A stretch of DNA of 64,000 nt from Actinomycetales bacterium (GTDB lineage Bacteria > Actinomycetota > Actinomycetes > Actinomycetales > Cellulomonadaceae): assembly GCA_020444245.1 (NCBI GenBank), contig JAHLLI010000003.1, positions 186,001 to 250,000 on the forward strand, written 5' to 3'. Shown here piece after piece: positions 25,149 through 33,035 of this stretch. Under the pieces are notes generated by a model, which saw only the letters and a program-made list of their open reading frames with translations, was not told where the DNA came from and ran no database searches. Position numbers and translations under genes: made by a program. Position 1 is the first letter of the stretch. Each line of letters starts with the position of its first letter.

Positions 25149-26194
25149 CGCGCCACCTCCGCCTCGGTCCGACTCACGGTGGGGCCACCGCGGCTCATCG
25201 AACCGCCGAGAGCCCGTAGCGCGTTCCTGGTGCGTGGCGACTGCAGGACCACGACGGCCACCACGACGAAGGCGAAGAACACCGGGCTCTGGGCCGACGG
25301 GACGCCGAGGAACAGGATCGTCGAGTCGAGCGTCTGGATGATCAGCACGCCGATCACGGTGCCGGCGATCGAGAACTTCCCGCCGGCCAGCGACGTGCCG
25401 CCGAGCACCACGGCCAGGATCGCGTAGAGCTCGATGAGGAACCCGGCGGCGTTGGCGTCGGCCGCCTTGATGTTCGAGGCGTAGATGACCCCGGCGAGCC
25501 CGGCGAGGACCCCGGAGACCATGTACGCGCCCCAGATGATGCCGCGCGACCGGACGCCCGCGAGCCGGCTGGCCTCGGGGTTGATGCCGACGGCCTCGGT
25601 CAGCACGCCGAGCGCGGTCCGCCGCTCGACCACGGCGAGCGTCGCGATGGCCGCGACCGAGATGAAGAACGCGAACGGCAGCACCGTCAGGTACCCGCTG
25701 GCGATGAAGGACAGCGGGTCGGAGTTCACCGTGGTGATGAAGCCTCCGGTGATCAGCAGCGCGACGCCGCGGCCGGCGAGCATCAGTACCAGCGTCGCGA
25801 CGATCGGCTGGATGCCGAGCGCCGAGACCAAGAACCCGTTCCATGCCCCGAGCACCAGCGAGACGAGCAGCGCGAAGGCGACCGCGACCAGCACGGTGCC
25901 GACGCCACCCGGGTCGGGCGAGCCGTCGATGATGGTCAGGGCGACCGCGCCGGAGACCGCCATGACGGCCCCGACCGACAGGTCGATGCCGCGCGTCGCG
26001 ATGACGATCGTCATGCCGAGTGCCACGAGCATCAGCGTCGCGCTGTTGCGCAGGATGTCGATCAGGGCGCCGTACAGCTCGCCGTCCTGCATCGTGATCT
26101 TCAGGAACGTCGGCCGCGCGATCGCATTGATGGTGACGAGTGCGACCAGGGCCGCGGCCGGCCAGAAGAGCCGATGCCTCCAGAAGTTCTTCAC
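25145..26194 (-). CDS. ytfT: Sugar ABC transporter permease (YtfT-like)
   Basis: The product has 349 residues and is a multi-spanning RbsC-family permease. LRNSATLMLVALGMTIVIA followed by GIDLSVGAVMAVSG, ALGIQPIVATLVLMLAGRG and EAVGINPEASRLAGV matches YtfT block by block as I recall it. The start GTG overlaps the stop of the ATPase gene as GTGA, and its own stop overlaps the next ATG. The C-terminal tail of about 35 residues is polar. Confidence 0.93.
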   Translation of the reverse strand: MKNFWRHRLFWPAAALVALVTINAIARPTFLKITMQDGELYGALIDILRNSATLMLVALGMTIVIATRGIDLSVGAVMAVSGAVALTIIDGSPDPGGVGTVLVAVAFALLVSLVLGAWNGFLVSALGIQPIVATLVLMLAGRGVALLITGGFITTVNSDPLSFIASGYLTVLPFAFFISVAAIATLAVVERRTALGVLTEAVGINPEASRLAGVRSRGIIWGAYMVSGVLAGLAGVIYASNIKAADANAAGFLIELYAILAVVLGGTSLAGGKFSIAGTVIGVLIIQTLDSTILFLGVPSAQSPVFFAFVVVAVVVLQSPRTRNALRALGGSMSRGGPTVSRTEAEVAR

Positions 26195-27726
26195 GCCGCA
26201 CTCCCCTTGCCCTCGTTGGCCAGGTAGTCGATGAGGCCGTCCAGATCGACCTCGCCCGAGTCGAGCTCGCCGATCTTCCTGCGGTCCCGCAGCACTGCGA
26301 TCCGCTGGGCCAATCGAAGCACCTCCTCCAGCTCGGAGGAGATGAAGATGACGGAGAGTCCCTGAGCCGAGAGCTCGGAGACCTTGTGCTGGATGTCGGC
26401 CTTCGCGCCGACGTCGATGCCGCGCGTCGGCTCGTCCAGCACGAGCAGCTCGGGTGCGGTGGCCAGCCACCGGGCGAGCAGCACCTTCTGCTGGTTGCCG
26501 CCCGAGAGGTTGGCGACCACGAGCTGGGGGTCGGCCGGCTTCACACCGAGGGCCTCGATGTACTCGGCGACGACGGCGTCCTGCTCGGCCTTGCGGATCT
26601 TGCGCATCCACCCCTTGCGCGCCTGGATGCCGAGCACGATGTTCTCCGCGACGGTGAGGTCCGCGACGATGCCCTCGCCGCGCCGGTCCTCGGAGGAGAA
26701 CGAGATGCGCCGGTCGATCGCGTGGCGCGGCGAGGTGATGCGCGCCGCCTTGCCGTTGACCGTGACGTGGCCGTGGTCGGGGCGGTCGGCGCCGTACAGC
26801 AGCCGGACCAGCTCGGTCCGCCCGGAGCCGAGCAGCCCGGCCAGGCCCACGACCTCGCCGGTGTAGACCTCGAGGTCGGCGGGCTCGAGCACGCCACGCC
26901 TGCCCACGCCCTCAGCGCGGAGCACCGGCTCGCCGGTCCGGTCGATGGCGCGGTGCGCCGAACGGGACAACGCCTCGAGGTCGTCCAGCTCGCGGCCGAT
27001 CATCTTGGTCACCAGGGCGTCCCGAGGCAGGTCGCCGATGGGATACGAGCCGACCAGGGCGCCGTTGCGCAGCACCGTGATCCGGTCGGAGATCTCGTAG
27101 ACCTGGTCCAGGAAGTGGGAGACGAACAGGATCGCGACACCCGAGTTGCGCAGCTCGCGGATCACGCCGAAGAGCTGCTCGACCTCGTCACGGTCCAGGC
27201 TGGAGGTCGGCTCGTCCAGGATGAGCACCTTGGACTCCAGGACCATGGCCCGGCTGATCGCGACGAGCTGCTGGATGGCGATCGAGTGGGTCGACAGCAG
27301 CGAGCGCGGGTCGACCTCCATCCCGAGGCCTCTCAGGTGCCGGTCGGCCTGGGCGTGCGTCGCCCGCCAGTCGATCGCACTGCCCCGCCGCGGCTCGTGA
27401 CCGAGCATGACGTTCTCGCCGACCGTCAGGTTGGGGCAGAGGTTGACCTCCTGGTACACGGTCGAGATGCCCGCCGCCTGGGCGTCCGCCGTCGAGGTGA
27501 AGGTTCGTCGCTCACCCGCGACGGTGATGGTCCCGCTGTCGACGGCGTAGACCCCGGTCAGCGCCTTGATCAGGGTCGACTTGCCCGCCCCGTTCTCGCC
27601 CATCAGCGAGTGGATCTCCCCCGGGCGAAGCAGGAAGTCGACGTCGTCGAGCGCGAGCACCCCCGGGAATCGGATGGTGATGCCGCGCATCTCGACGATC
27701 GGGGGGACCTCGGTGTCCGCAGCCAT
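26191..27726 (-). CDS. ytfR: Sugar ABC transporter ATPase (YtfR-like)
   Basis: The product has 511 residues with two nucleotide-binding domains: Walker A GENGAGKST, LILDEPTSSLD, then a second half with GSGRTE, LSGGNQQKV and LDEPTRGIDVGAK. FVSHFLDQVYEISDRITVLRNG is the YtfR-like segment after Walker B. It powers import of the sugar delivered by the YtfQ-like protein. ATG 27726 is used; a purine-rich GAAGAGAGAG lies upstream. A hairpin separates it from the binding-protein gene. Confidence 0.94.
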   Translation of the reverse strand: MAADTEVPPIVEMRGITIRFPGVLALDDVDFLLRPGEIHSLMGENGAGKSTLIKALTGVYAVDSGTITVAGERRTFTSTADAQAAGISTVYQEVNLCPNLTVGENVMLGHEPRRGSAIDWRATHAQADRHLRGLGMEVDPRSLLSTHSIAIQQLVAISRAMVLESKVLILDEPTSSLDRDEVEQLFGVIRELRNSGVAILFVSHFLDQVYEISDRITVLRNGALVGSYPIGDLPRDALVTKMIGRELDDLEALSRSAHRAIDRTGEPVLRAEGVGRRGVLEPADLEVYTGEVVGLAGLLGSGRTELVRLLYGADRPDHGHVTVNGKAARITSPRHAIDRRISFSSEDRRGEGIVADLTVAENIVLGIQARKGWMRKIRKAEQDAVVAEYIEALGVKPADPQLVVANLSGGNQQKVLLARWLATAPELLVLDEPTRGIDVGAKADIQHKVSELSAQGLSVIFISSELEEVLRLAQRIAVLRDRRKIGELDSGEVDLDGLIDYLANEGKGSAA

Positions 27727-27754
27727 CTCGTTCGTCGCTCTCTCTTCCGGGCGG

Positions 27755-27793
27755 GGCGACGTCGGGGCCGCTGCTGCGAGCCCCGACGCCGCC
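27755..27793 (-). terminator. Intercistronic hairpin between ytfQ- and ytfR-like genes
   Basis: The 14-base arms (27755-27768 and 27780-27793) pair with one mismatch around an 11-base loop. Such stems after a binding-protein gene often attenuate downstream expression or protect the upstream message, raising the binding protein over the membrane parts. Confidence 0.6.
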
Positions 27794-27821
27794 CACGCGC
27801 TGGCGGTGGACCGTCTGCGGA

Positions 27822-28808
27822 TCAGTACTTGCGGTCCGGCAGCGCCTTCTCGGCCGCGGCCTGGTCGAACGCCTGGTCCTCGACGATGGTGCGCTTGTCG
27901 ACGCTGTTGCCGGCGAGCACGTCCTTGACGAGGGCGGCAGCCTTCTCGCCGAGCAGCGGGTTGCACTCGACGATGTAGTTGATCTTGCCGTCGACGAGCG
28001 CCTGCATGCCGTCGTGCACCGCGTCGATCGAGACGATCTTGATGTCGGTGCCCGGCTTGGCGCCGGCGGCCTCGATGGCCTCGATGGCACCCAGCGCCAT
28101 GTCGTCGTTGTGCGCGAACACGAGGTCGATGCCGTCCACGCCGTACTTCTGCAGGAAGCCCTCCATGACCGACTTGCCGCCGTCACGCGTGAAGTCGCCG
28201 GTCTGGGAGTCGATCTTCTCGATCGACGAGCCCGCGATGGCCGAGTCGAAGCCCTCGGCGCGGTCGTTGGCCGGGGCCGACCCCGTGGTGCCCTCGAGGA
28301 CGACCATCTTGGTCGGGTCGGTGAACGTCTCCTTGGCCCACTCGCCGGCCTTCTGGCCCTCGAGCTTGAAGTCCAGGCCGACCCAGCTCGCGTAGAGGTC
28401 GTCCGAGGCCGTCACGGTGCGGTCCTCGAGGATCACCGGGATGTTCGCGTCCTTGGCTTCCTTGAGGACGTCGTCCCAGCCGTCCTCGACGATCGGCGCG
28501 ATGACGATCGCGTCGACCTTCTGGTTGATGAACGACCGGACCGCCGCGATCTGCGCGGCGGGGTCGTTGTCCGCGGCGTTGAACACCAGGTCGAAGCCGT
28601 TGTCCTTGGAGAAGGCCGTCTTCATCGACTCGGTGTTCGCGCTGCGCCAACCGCTCTCTGAGCCGGTCTGCGCGAAGCCAACGGTGATGACGTCTCCGCT
28701 GCCTCCCCCGTTGCCGGCATCGCTGGATCCGTCGCTCGACGAGCATCCGGTCACTGCGAGGGCGACTGCCCCCAGGAGCGCAAACCCTGACAGGATCCGC
28801 TTCCGCAT
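27822..28808 (-). CDS. ytfQ: Sugar ABC transporter substrate-binding lipoprotein (YtfQ-like)
   Basis: The product has 328 residues. A type II signal peptide with VTGC places the lipid anchor at Cys22. The mature protein begins after a Ser/Gly linker with VGFAQTGSESGWRSANT, then AAVRSFINQKVDAIVIAPIVEDGW, SQTGDFTRDGGKSVMEGF and FAHNDDMALGAIEAIEAAG, which follow E. coli YtfQ (galactofuranose binding) closely. It should capture a furanose or related sugar outside the cell. GAGGAGG precedes ATG 28808 by about ten bases. It is the first gene of the operon, under a LacI-type site. Confidence 0.93.
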   Translation of the reverse strand: MRKRILSGFALLGAVALAVTGCSSSDGSSDAGNGGGSGDVITVGFAQTGSESGWRSANTESMKTAFSKDNGFDLVFNAADNDPAAQIAAVRSFINQKVDAIVIAPIVEDGWDDVLKEAKDANIPVILEDRTVTASDDLYASWVGLDFKLEGQKAGEWAKETFTDPTKMVVLEGTTGSAPANDRAEGFDSAIAGSSIEKIDSQTGDFTRDGGKSVMEGFLQKYGVDGIDLVFAHNDDMALGAIEAIEAAGAKPGTDIKIVSIDAVHDGMQALVDGKINYIVECNPLLGEKAAALVKDVLAGNSVDKRTIVEDQAFDQAAAEKALPDRKY

Positions 28809-28892
28809 CTCCAAAACCTCCTCGTTCTGGCCCGGCTTCGTCGCCGGTCTCGGGGTGCTGCGTTCCAACCCGTCCCACAGGTCGTGTGTCGG

Positions 28893-28909
28893 ATATTAGC
28901 GTTAACATT
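28893..28909 (-). promoter_or_regulatory. LacI-family operator
   Basis: Core TTAGCGTTAA (28896-28905) is a near-palindrome with the CG centre typical of LacI-family operators, extended as ATATTAGCGTTAACATT. The lacI-type gene is in the operon it would control. Confidence 0.65.
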
Positions 28910-28932
28910 CCCGAGGCTGGGAAGGGTTTGTG

Positions 28933-29019
28933 CATCACATTTGGGTAACACTCTCACTCACGCAGAGCCTTCTGACCTGGTCAGATACGTCCCATGTGAT
29001 GCCTCACAATCCATCACAT
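28933..29019. repeat. Three CATCACAT elements
   Basis: CATCACAT at 28933-28940 and 29012-29019, and its complement ATGTGATG at 28994-29001. The last two form an inverted repeat with a ten-base spacer. AT-rich words of this kind are rare in this DNA. Confidence 0.5.
28971..28985. promoter_or_regulatory. Perfect 15-bp palindrome upstream of the importer operon
   Basis: TCTGACC, T, GGTCAGA: seven-base perfect arms with a one-base centre. It is unlike the LacI site and suggests a second regulator. Confidence 0.45.
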
Positions 29020-29096
29020 CTGGGAGGCCTCTGGACAGCGTCCGCTGACCGGGTGCAGGCGCGCGCGCTCCCCCCGCGGGCGCGGCCGCGCGCGTC

Positions 29097-29693
29097 TCAA
29101 ACGGTGTCGCGCACCGCCGTCAGCGCGCTGGCCAGCACCGTCCGCAGGGTCTGGACGGTCAGCGACCCGAGCCGCCCCTCGGCCTCCGCCCGGCGCAGCT
29201 CAGCCTTCACCTCACCGCGGAAGTGCGTCACGAGTGCCTCGGCCTCGAGTCGCAGCCGGTGCGCCTCGGCACGGTCGTCGACCGGTCGGCGAGCGCCGGA
29301 CTGCGCCGCGGCCCGCGCCTGCTGGGCCGCCGCCGCGAGATCGGCGCGCAGGCCGGCCATCGAGCCGCGCACGTCCTGGCGCACCTCGGCCGCCAGGGTG
29401 CGCACCGACTCGGCGACGTCGGCCTCGAGCGCCGCGAGGTCACCGCGCCGCTCGTCGAGCTCGACGCGGCCGGCGTCGGTCAGGGTGTACGTCGCACGCC
29501 GGCCGTCGTCGGAGCGTCGCACGAGCCCCTCCTCCTCGAGGCGCGCCAGCCGCGGGTACACGGTGCCGGGGCTCGGGCGGTAGGTGCCCCCGAACCGGTC
29601 GGCCAGCGCGGTGATGAGCTCGTAGCCGTGCTTGGGCCCCGTCTCCAGCAGCGCGAGCAGGTAGAGGCGCAGCTGCCCGTGGGCGAAGACCAT
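29097..29693 (-). CDS. PadR-family transcriptional regulator
   Basis: The product has 198 residues. The winged helix reads LRLYLLALLETGPKHGYELI, YRPSPGTVYPRLARLEEEGLV and a wing with RRATYTLTDAGR. A long Ala/Arg/Glu-rich helical C-terminal part (about 95-198) is larger than the usual PadR dimerisation helix and probably forms a coiled coil. Its ATG shares one base with the stop of the DUF4097 gene (TGATG), so both are made from the promoter at about 30510, where paired GATATATC sites suggest autoregulation. Confidence 0.92.
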   Translation of the reverse strand: MVFAHGQLRLYLLALLETGPKHGYELITALADRFGGTYRPSPGTVYPRLARLEEEGLVRRSDDGRRATYTLTDAGRVELDERRGDLAALEADVAESVRTLAAEVRQDVRGSMAGLRADLAAAAQQARAAAQSGARRPVDDRAEAHRLRLEAEALVTHFRGEVKAELRRAEAEGRLGSLTVQTLRTVLASALTAVRDTV

Positions 29694-30499
29694 CAGGCGT
29701 CACCGCCCGAGCGCAGCACGGTGACGTCGCCCGAGACCGTCGTCGCCCGCAGGCGGCATGCTCCGTCGCCGACCACCGCGTGGAAGGCTCCCCCGCCGGG
29801 GCTCTTGGCACCGTGGTCCCGGCCGTCGACCACGACGCGCCCGGAGACGTTCCTCCCGTCCACCGAGACGCCCAGGCCCGCCGGCAGGCGGACCGTCACG
29901 TCGCCGGAGACGGTCTGGGCGGTCACCTCGAGCGCGCGGCGCGCGTCGATCGTCACGGTTCCACTGACCGTGCTCGCGCCGACGCGGCCCAGCTCGCCGC
30001 TGGCCGTCGTCGGGCCGGAGACGCTGGTCAGCTCCAGGTCACCGTCGTGCTCGCGCAGGTCGAGCTCGCCCGAGACGGTCCGCGCGGAGAGCGGTCCACG
30101 CGTCGAGTCGGTCACCACCGAGCCCGAGACCGTCGCCACCGAGGACGCGCCGACCACACCGGCCAGGAGCCCGTCGGCCGAGACGGTGCCGAGCCGGACG
30201 GCCACGCCCCTCGGGACGGCGACGTGGACGTCGGCCGAGTCCCTCGACGTCGTGGCGCGGAACCGGTCGAGCAGCTGGTCCCAGCCCGACAGGGTGGTCC
30301 CGTAGCCCACCTGGAGCTCACCGTCGACCAGGCGCACCTCGAGCGGCCTGCCGTCGACCCGGTGGACCTCGATCCGCGCTCCCGGCTCGTCGCGGCCGAT
30401 GACGTCCACCCGCCCGCCGATCAGCGCCACGCGCACCGAGCCGACCTCGTCCACCTCGATCACCTGCGGGCCGGACACGACCCAGGACTCGCCGTCCAT
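29693..30499 (-). CDS. DUF4097-family beta-repeat protein
   Basis: The product has 268 residues with no signal peptide or membrane helix. It consists of repeated beta-strand units with a recurring (T/S)VSG core: SVATVSGSV, SARTVSGELDL, ELTSVSGPT, GASTVSGTVTI, TAQTVSGDVTV, SVDGRNVSGRV, RATTVSGDVTV. This pattern defines the DUF4097 beta-solenoid. It is always cytosolic-looking here, unlike the secreted members near phage-shock proteins. Coupled to padR; the pair is a common Actinobacteria module with unknown effector role. ATG 30499 follows GAGAGG. Confidence 0.87.
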   Translation of the reverse strand: MDGESWVVSGPQVIEVDEVGSVRVALIGGRVDVIGRDEPGARIEVHRVDGRPLEVRLVDGELQVGYGTTLSGWDQLLDRFRATTSRDSADVHVAVPRGVAVRLGTVSADGLLAGVVGASSVATVSGSVVTDSTRGPLSARTVSGELDLREHDGDLELTSVSGPTTASGELGRVGASTVSGTVTIDARRALEVTAQTVSGDVTVRLPAGLGVSVDGRNVSGRVVVDGRDHGAKSPGGGAFHAVVGDGACRLRATTVSGDVTVLRSGGDA

Positions 30500-30511
30500 C
30501 TCGACCTCTCC

Positions 30512-30552
30512 TCGCGATATATCTCGTCTTTGGCGAACAAGATATATCGCGA
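30512..30552. promoter_or_regulatory. Paired PadR-type operator
   Basis: The 13-base arms TCGCGATATATCT and AGATATATCGCGA form a perfect inverted repeat with a 15-base spacer. Each arm contains GATATATC, itself a perfect palindrome, so the region also reads as two sites 28 bp apart. It lies 12 bases above the DUF4097 start codon and would cover the padR operon promoter. Confidence 0.75.
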
Positions 30553-30656
30553 GTTGCGCCCACGGTGCAAGGGCACGAGGGCACGCGCGAGGCACGCCCT
30601 GGAGGCGAGGTGCCGCAGTACGGCGGCGCGGCCGTCGGGCCGCAGACGGTCCGGCG

Positions 30657-31745
30657 TCAGCTCACGATGCCGGCGCCACGCAGCGCGACCGTGAGGTCCT
30701 GCGGGTTGGAGGCGATCGTGCAGGCGTCGTCGTAGGTGACCACGTTGTCCCGGATGAGGCGGAACAGGTGCTGGTCGAAGGTCTGCATCTTGTAGTACTC
30801 GCCGTCGGCGATGAGCTCGACCAGCGGTGGGTTGTCGAACGGCTCGATGATCGCCTCGGCCGTCCGGCCGGTGTTGACCATGACCTCGACGGCTGCGACC
30901 CGCCCGCTGCCGTCGGCCTTGCGCACCAGGCGCTGGGAGACGATGCCGCGCAGGGCCTGGGCCAGCGCGCCGCGGATCTGCTTCTGCTCGTGCGGGGGGA
31001 AGAAGTCGACGATCCGGTTGACGGTCTCCTGCGCGTCGATGGTGTGCAGGGTCGACATCACCAGGTGCCCGGTCTCGGCGGCGGACAGCGCCGCGCGCAC
31101 GGTCTCGGTGTCGCGCATCTCGCCGACCAGGATGACGTCGGGGTCCTGGCGCATCGCGGCACGCAGCGCGACCGTGAAGTCGGCGGTGTCGTAGCGGACC
31201 TCGCGCTGGGACACGATCGCCTTCTTGTCCGAGTGCAGGATCTCGATCGGGTCCTCGATCGTGACGATGTTGACTTCCTTGTAGGTGTTGATCAGGTCCA
31301 CCAGGGACGCGAGCGTCGTCGTCTTGCCCGAGCCCGTCGGACCGGTGACCAGCACCAGGCCGCGCGGCTCGAGGGCCAGCTCACCGACCACCTCGGGGAT
31401 GCCGAGCTCGACCAGGGTCTGGGCCCCGACCGAGACCCGCCGGAACACCAGCCCCGACGTGCCACGGGCCTGGAAGGCGTTCACCCGGAACCGCCCCACG
31501 CCGGACAGGGAGTAGGCGAAGTCCGCCTCGTGCTTCTGGGCGAACTCGTCCGTCAGCTCGGCCGGCATCACCTCCGCGACCATGGCGGCGGTGTCCTCGG
31601 GACGGAGCTCGGGCACCTGGAGCCGGCGCAGGCGTCCGTCGACGCGCAGGCGCGGCACCGAGCCGACCTTGCAGTGCAGGTCGGAGCCGCCGCTGGAGAC
31701 CAGGGCGTGCAGCAGCGGGATCACGGACTGAGGCTTCGCGGTCAC
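30657..31745 (-). CDS. pilT: PilT-type retraction ATPase
   Basis: The product has 362 residues of the GspE/PilT family: an N-terminal PAS-like domain (GGSDLHCKVGSVPRLRVDG), Walker A GPTGSGKTTTLASL, the Asp box TIEDPIE, Walker B DPDVILVGEMRD and the His box STLHTIDAQETV. PilT depolymerises type IV pili. No pilin, PilB, PilC or PilM gene is in the window. A GATGGT hexamer ends six bases before the GTG at 31745, which I prefer over the GTG two codons upstream. A role in gliding, uptake or an unlinked pilus cannot be told. Confidence 0.9.
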   Translation of the reverse strand: MTAKPQSVIPLLHALVSSGGSDLHCKVGSVPRLRVDGRLRRLQVPELRPEDTAAMVAEVMPAELTDEFAQKHEADFAYSLSGVGRFRVNAFQARGTSGLVFRRVSVGAQTLVELGIPEVVGELALEPRGLVLVTGPTGSGKTTTLASLVDLINTYKEVNIVTIEDPIEILHSDKKAIVSQREVRYDTADFTVALRAAMRQDPDVILVGEMRDTETVRAALSAAETGHLVMSTLHTIDAQETVNRIVDFFPPHEQKQIRGALAQALRGIVSQRLVRKADGSGRVAAVEVMVNTGRTAEAIIEPFDNPPLVELIADGEYYKMQTFDQHLFRLIRDNVVTYDDACTIASNPQDLTVALRGAGIVS

Positions 31746-31873
31746 CTTCACACCATCGGACGAACGGCCCGGTGACTTGAGGTCGTCCCGGCGCGCGGCG
31801 ACGCCCGTTTCGAGCCGTGGCTGAAGGACCGGCCGGGGTGTGCGACTATGGTCGCCGCTCGAAAGGAGCCCCG

Positions 31874-31948
31874 ATGAGCAAGCGAGGCCGCAAGCGCCGT
31901 TCCCGCAAGGGCAACGCAGCGAACCACGGCAGGCGACCGAACGCCTGA
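31874..31948 (+). CDS. 50S ribosomal protein bL37 (24 aa)
   Basis: ATG 31874 opens a 24-codon frame with the pattern MSKRGRKRRSRKGNAANHGR then RPNA. It has ten Arg/Lys and ends ANHGRRPNA, which matches what I recall of the actinobacterial ribosomal protein bL37 (the AURKAIP1/COX24-like peptide), known from mycobacterial ribosome structures. GAAAGGAG precedes it at ideal spacing and TATGGT (31848-31853) may be its -10. It is a monocistronic gene between pilT and rsrA. Far too short for standard gene finders, but the match is strong. Confidence 0.9.
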   Translation: MSKRGRKRRSRKGNAANHGRRPNA

Positions 31949-31991
31949 CAGGCACGGGCGGTGGACCACGGGTCCGCCGCCCGTCGTCGTC

Positions 31992-32255
31992 TCAGCCCGA
32001 CGGCTCGATCCGGGTGCGCAGCACCAGCAGCTGCTGACGGATCCGCAGGTGCAGCTCGGCGGGCGCCACGTCGCTGCAGGAGCGCCGCACGAGCGCCTTG
32101 AGATGGTGCTCGATGTCGTACTCGTGCAAGCAGCCGTCGCAGTCGGCCAGGTGCTCGCGGATCCGGTCACCGTCGGTCTCGTCGATCTCGGAGTCGAGGA
32201 AGTCGAACAGCCGGGCCAGCGCCTCGGCGCAGTCGGCCGGTCGGTCGTCGCTCAC
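31992..32255 (-). CDS. rsrA: Anti-sigma-R factor (zinc, redox-sensing)
   Basis: The product has 87 residues. The zinc anti-sigma motif H-x3-C-x2-C is present as [13 protein letters not shown], with further Cys at residues 9 and 59 of the short chain, as in RsrA/RshA. Oxidation of the thiols releases zinc and frees SigR. Its GTG overlaps the sigR stop as GTGA, so the ratio of the two is fixed by coupled translation. It ends the operon. Confidence 0.92.
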   Translation of the reverse strand: MSDDRPADCAEALARLFDFLDSEIDETDGDRIREHLADCDGCLHEYDIEHHLKALVRRSCSDVAPAELHLRIRQQLLVLRTRIEPSG

Positions 32256-32866
32256 GAGTCACCTCCCTGCATCGGGATCAGACCGCGCTCGCGCGCGTAG
32301 TCGGTGAGCAGCTCACGCAGCTGGTGACGGCCACGGTGCAGCCGGGACATCACCGTGCCGATCGGGGTACCCATGATCTCGGCGATCTCCTTGTAGGAGA
32401 ACCCCTCGACGTCCGCGAGGTACACCGCCATCCGGAAGTCCTCGCCGATCGCCGCCAAGGCGTCCTTGACGTCGGAGTCCGGCAGTGCGTCGAGCGCCTC
32501 CGCCTCGGCCGAGCGCAGACCCGTGGAGGTGTGCGAGGCCGCCCGCGCGATCTGCCAGTCCTCGATCTCCTCACCGGAGGACTGCTGTGGCTCGCGCTGC
32601 TTCTTGCGGTAGGTGTTGATGAACGTGTTGGTGAGGATCCGGTACAGCCACGCCTTGAGGTTCGTGCCCGGCCGGTACTGGTGGAACGCCGCGAACGCCT
32701 TGGCGATCGTCTCCTGGACCAGGTCCTCGGCGTCGGTCGGGTTCCGGGTCATCCGCAGGGCGGCGGAGTACAGCTGGTCGACGTAGGCCAGTGCCTCGGC
32801 CTCGAACCGCGCCGAACGCTCGGCGGCAGGCTCGATATCGGGCGCGCGGTGGGTCTCGTCGCTCAT
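32252..32866 (-). CDS. sigR: ECF sigma factor SigR/SigH (thiol-oxidative stress)
   Basis: The product has 204 residues. Region 2 shows [24 protein letters not shown] and [25 protein letters not shown]; region 4 shows [27 protein letters not shown]. That set and the RsrA partner define the SigR/SigH group, which drives thioredoxin, mycothiol and protease genes after disulfide or heat stress. ATG 32866 is chosen; longer upstream frames have no homology. A GGAAT-N19-GTT promoter 73-99 bases upstream indicates self-activation, and a TAGGCT nearer the start could be the housekeeping promoter. Confidence 0.95.
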   Translation of the reverse strand: MSDETHRAPDIEPAAERSARFEAEALAYVDQLYSAALRMTRNPTDAEDLVQETIAKAFAAFHQYRPGTNLKAWLYRILTNTFINTYRKKQREPQQSSGEEIEDWQIARAASHTSTGLRSAEAEALDALPDSDVKDALAAIGEDFRMAVYLADVEGFSYKEIAEIMGTPIGTVMSRLHRGRHQLRELLTDYARERGLIPMQGGDS

Positions 32867-32938
32867 CGGCCACGAGCCTAGACCGAGCGCAGGGCCCGGG
32901 CGCACCGGTGCGGGGCACAGGACACTCACACCGTCGCC

Positions 32939-32965
32939 AACGCCCGGACGCCGCGATCCCATTCC
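32939..32965 (-). promoter_or_regulatory. SigR-type autoregulatory promoter
   Basis: On the minus strand it reads GGAAT, 19 bases, GTT. This is the consensus recognised by SigR/SigH, placed correctly upstream of sigR. Confidence 0.75.
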
Positions 32966-33035
32966 CGTGCCCGGTCGGCGCGGACGCGTTAGCGTGGGCG
33001 CGGAGCGCGGTCGCTCGCTCGAGGGAGGCTCATCC

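Larger units (their letters stand above)
28809..29096 (-). promoter_or_regulatory. Promoter/operator region of the sugar importer operon
   Basis: 288 bases without a gene, clearly more AT-rich than the surroundings. It contains a LacI-type site near the binding-protein gene, a 15-bp palindrome, three CATCACAT elements and, near 29060-29095, alternating CG runs just past the padR stop. Several regulators may act here. Confidence 0.6.

Noticed and set aside
28994-29008. CRP/GlxR site in TGTGA-TGCC-TCACA before the sugar operon
   Set aside because: The spacer is four bases instead of the required six, so it is listed only as part of the repeated elements.
29060-29096. Alternating CG run near the padR stop as a terminator or Z-DNA element
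   Set aside because: Several imperfect pairings are possible and none is clearly best, so no feature is claimed.
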